Positions 5,354-7,393 of a stretch of 7,393 nucleotides of DNA are shown here, piece by piece; position 1 is the first letter of the stretch; each line of letters begins with the position of its first letter. The stretch lies in the NCBI GenBank assembly GCA_029248825.1, contig JAQWIP010000034.1, positions 1 to 7,393 of the forward strand, in the 5' to 3' direction. The notes beneath the pieces are model-generated. The model ran no database searches. It saw only the letters and a list, made by a program, of their open reading frames with translations, and was not told the DNA's origin. The position numbers and the translations under genes were made by a program. This stretch comes from Alphaproteobacteria bacterium (GTDB taxonomy: Bacteria > Pseudomonadota > Alphaproteobacteria > RS24).

Positions 5354-7321
5354 CTAATTATCCAAGAAGCTGCGAAGCTTGCGAGACCGGCTTGGGTGTT
5401 TCAGCTTACGCAAGGCTTTCGCTTCAATTTGGCGAATGCGCTCGCGCGTCACAGAGAACTGCTGACCCACTTCTTCCAGCGTATGGTCGGTGTTCATACC
5501 AATGCCAAAACGCATACGCAAGACACGTTCTTCGCGCGGCGTTAATGAGGCCAAAACCCGCGTGGTGGTGTCGCGCAAATTCGACTGAATGGCGGCATCA
5601 ATCGGCAAAATAGCGTTTTTATCTTCGATGAAATCACCCAGCTGACTATCTTCTTCGTCGCCAATCGGCGTTTCCAAACTAATCGGCTCTTTAGCGATTT
5701 TCAAAACTTTACGCACTTTATCGAGCGGCATCGAGAGCTTTTCCGACAGCTCTTCCGGCGTCGGCTCACGGCCAAATTCATGCAGCATTTGGCGCGACGT
5801 GCGCACCAGCTTGTTGATGGTCTCAATCATATGCACCGGAATACGAATGGTGCGCGCTTGGTCGGCAATCGAGCGCGTAATCGCTTGGCGAATCCACCAA
5901 GTCGCATAGGTCGAGAATTTATACCCACGCCGATATTCAAATTTATCGACCGCTTTCATCAGGCCGATATTGCCCTCTTGAATAAGGTCGAGGAATTGCA
6001 GGCCGCGATTGGTATATTTTTTGGCAATGGAAATCACCAGCCGCAAATTGGCTTCGACCATTTCCTTCTTGGCAATGCGCGCTTCGCGCTCGCCTTTTTG
6101 CACCGTGCGCACAATGCGGCGATATTCGGTGATGTTCAAACCCGTCTCATTGGCCAGCTCTTGGATTTCGCTGCGGATGGTTTTCACGTCATCGCGGTTT
6201 TTCTGGATGAAATCTTTCCAGCCCTTGCCCGTCAGACGACCCACACGGCGCGACCAATTGGCCTCATATTCATTGCCCTGATATTGCTTCAAAAACTCGT
6301 CGCGCGTGACGCCGGTTTTTTGTGCCAAACGCCACAATTGCGCTTCCAGCCCAACCAGACGTTTGTTAATCGCATAAAGCTGCTCAACCAAAGCCTCGAT
6401 ACGATTATTGTTCAAAGCCAAACCTTTGACCTCATCAATAATCTCGCCGCTCAATTTATCCGAGCGCGTTTGCTGCGCTTTGGTCAGCTCTTTGCCTTCG
6501 CTTTGCAGCTCCACGCTTTGGTCTTGCAAGCGACGCAGTTTTTTATAGGTCGAGGCGATAATGTCGAAACTGCCCAATACTTTTGGCTTCAGTTCCATTT
6601 CCATGGCCGAAAGCGACATATTGGCTTCGGCGTCATCATCGTCTTCATCTGGCTCGCCTTCGGCTTCGCCCGAAGGCGCGCCCGATGGTGGCGGCGCCGC
6701 CCCTGCGGCTGAGCGGTCAATCTTCTTGGCTTCAGGTCCCGCGAAAGTCGCATCCAAATCGATAATGTCGCGCAGCAAAACTTTGCCTTCGTTCAGCTCG
6801 TCGCGCCAAATGATAATCGCCTGAAAAGTCAGTGGGCTTTCACACAGCCCGGCAATCATCGTCTCGCGACCCGCCTCTATGCGTTTGGCAATAGCAATCT
6901 CGCCTTCGCGCGACAATAGCTCCACCGAGCCCATTTCGCGCAAATACATCCGCACCGGATCATCGGTACGATCGCCAGCCGCGCCGGTTTTGGCGGTTTT
7001 GGCGACAGCCGAGGTGCTGGTAGAGGCGGCCACGGCGGTCTCGCCGCTTGGCTTGGCGTCTGCGTCTTCTTCGGCGTCTTCGCCGTCATCGGTCTCGACC
7101 ACGGTGATGCCCATTTCCGACAGCATCGCCATAATATCTTCGATTTTTTCGGAGGTAAATTCTTCCGGTGGCAGAACCGCGTTCAACGCATCAATGGTCA
7201 CAAAGCCGCTGGCTTTGGCGGCCTTAATCATGCGCTTCACATCGCGATTGTCCATGTCGATAAGTGGGCTATCGCCTGTTTCGACGTCTTGCTCTTTTGC
7301 CTTGGCTTTTTTGGTTGCCAT
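5354..7321 (-). CDS. rpoD: RNA polymerase primary sigma factor RpoD (sigma-70), 655 aa
   Basis: This is the housekeeping sigma factor that directs RNA polymerase to -35/-10 promoters. Domains in order: region 1.1 (about 18-76), then an acidic and Ala/Ser/Thr-rich linker (77-117), and region 1.2 (DDPVRMYLREMG, 120-131). The non-conserved region (about 160-415) contains a Pro/Gly/Asp-rich insert ending EPDEDDDDAEA (223-233). Region 2 (423-490) includes ANLRLVISIAKKY, DLIQEGNIGLMKAVDKF and YATWWIRQAITRSIADQAR. Region 3 spans about 495-575. Region 4 (about 590-650) carries LTPREERVLRMRFG, the helix-turn-helix TLEEVGQQFSVTRERIRQIE, and the tail HPSRSRKLRSFLDN. Length and inserts suit alphaproteobacterial RpoD. 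The start at 7321 follows GGAGA at five bases. The gene lies 30 nt after the probable dnaG stop, matching the common dnaG-rpoD macromolecular synthesis order. Confidence 0.98.
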   Translation of the reverse strand: MATKKAKAKEQDVETGDSPLIDMDNRDVKRMIKAAKASGFVTIDALNAVLPPEEFTSEKIEDIMAMLSEMGITVVETDDGEDAEEDADAKPSGETAVAASTSTSAVAKTAKTGAAGDRTDDPVRMYLREMGSVELLSREGEIAIAKRIEAGRETMIAGLCESPLTFQAIIIWRDELNEGKVLLRDIIDLDATFAGPEAKKIDRSAAGAAPPPSGAPSGEAEGEPDEDDDDAEANMSLSAMEMELKPKVLGSFDIIASTYKKLRRLQDQSVELQSEGKELTKAQQTRSDKLSGEIIDEVKGLALNNNRIEALVEQLYAINKRLVGLEAQLWRLAQKTGVTRDEFLKQYQGNEYEANWSRRVGRLTGKGWKDFIQKNRDDVKTIRSEIQELANETGLNITEYRRIVRTVQKGEREARIAKKEMVEANLRLVISIAKKYTNRGLQFLDLIQEGNIGLMKAVDKFEYRRGYKFSTYATWWIRQAITRSIADQARTIRIPVHMIETINKLVRTSRQMLHEFGREPTPEELSEKLSMPLDKVRKVLKIAKEPISLETPIGDEEDSQLGDFIEDKNAILPIDAAIQSNLRDTTTRVLASLTPREERVLRMRFGIGMNTDHTLEEVGQQFSVTRERIRQIEAKALRKLKHPSRSRKLRSFLDN

Positions 7322-7330
7322 GTAAGTCTC

Positions 7331-7344
7331 CGTGACCCCTCACG
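7331..7344 (-). promoter_or_regulatory. Small hairpin touching the rpoD ribosome binding site
   Basis: On the minus strand CGTGA and TCACG form a perfect 5-bp stem around a GGGG loop. The last G of the stem is also the first G of the GGAG Shine-Dalgarno of rpoD. It could modulate rpoD translation or mark a processing point in a dnaG-rpoD transcript. It is short, has no T-run, and may be chance. Confidence 0.3.
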
Positions 7345-7351
7345 ATTAACA

Positions 7352-7393
7352 TTAAGCTGCGCTATCGTCTCCGCGTTCCAGCGCCGCAATTTC
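7352..7393 (-). CDS. dnaG: C-terminal 13 residues of a gene upstream of rpoD, probably DNA primase DnaG
   Basis: One minus-strand frame reads EIAALERGDDSAA and ends with TAA at 7354-7352, 30 nt before the rpoD start. A short, charged, variable tail of this sort is compatible with the DnaG C-terminus, and dnaG directly precedes rpoD in many proteobacteria. The identification rests mainly on this gene order; 13 residues cannot prove it. Confidence 0.45.
   Translation of the reverse strand, partial: EIAALERGDDSAA

Noticed and set aside
5780..6712. A 310-codon plus-strand open frame antisense to rpoD
   Set aside because: It is an open mirror of the strongly coding rpoD frame. The translation is rich in His, Gln and Arg, has no recognisable domain, and rpoD is certain.

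Overview
The window looks like chromosomal DNA of an alphaproteobacterium. The strongest evidence is a full-length primary sigma factor RpoD of alphaproteobacterial type (two acidic or low-complexity insertions; C-terminus ending HPSRSRKLRSFLDN), probably preceded by the last codons of dnaG. Codon use and GC are moderate and even throughout by eye. I see no phage, insertion sequence, CRISPR array or other sign of a mobile region.

Layout, left to right. (1) 1-1164, minus strand: the first 388 residues of the ABC-F translation factor EttA, cut by the window edge. (2) 1165-1319: a gap holding two inverted repeats, one a probable terminator. (3) 1320-2234, minus strand: a tandem pair of MAPEG-family membrane proteins. 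The downstream copy (1320-1738) carries a one-base deletion in a run of A; the upstream copy (1815-2234) is intact at 139 aa. A short element upstream of each start is also shared, so the duplication unit included the 5' region. (4) 2323-4874, plus strand: a two-gene operon with a TAATG overlap, encoding an Amidohydro_3 (YtcJ-like) metal-dependent hydrolase and a COG0523/CobW-type G3E GTPase with a CxCC motif, a probable metal chaperone. (5) 4889-4965, minus strand: a tRNA with anticodon CAT and encoded CCA, probably tRNA-Ile2. (6) 4986-7321, minus strand: panD (aspartate 1-decarboxylase) directly downstream of rpoD, with the probable dnaG tail at 7352-7393.

How the genes fit together. dnaG-rpoD-panD-tRNA on the minus strand are tightly spaced (30, 29 and 20 nt gaps) and could share transcripts; this is a housekeeping block. 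The amidohydrolase and COG0523 GTPase converge on it and are very likely co-translated, which suggests that the GTPase supplies or manages the metal of the hydrolase. The MAPEG pair is divergent from that operon across an 88-nt gap. Nothing in the window demands a wholly new system. The best leads are the hydrolase-metallochaperone pair and the frameshifted MAPEG duplicate.
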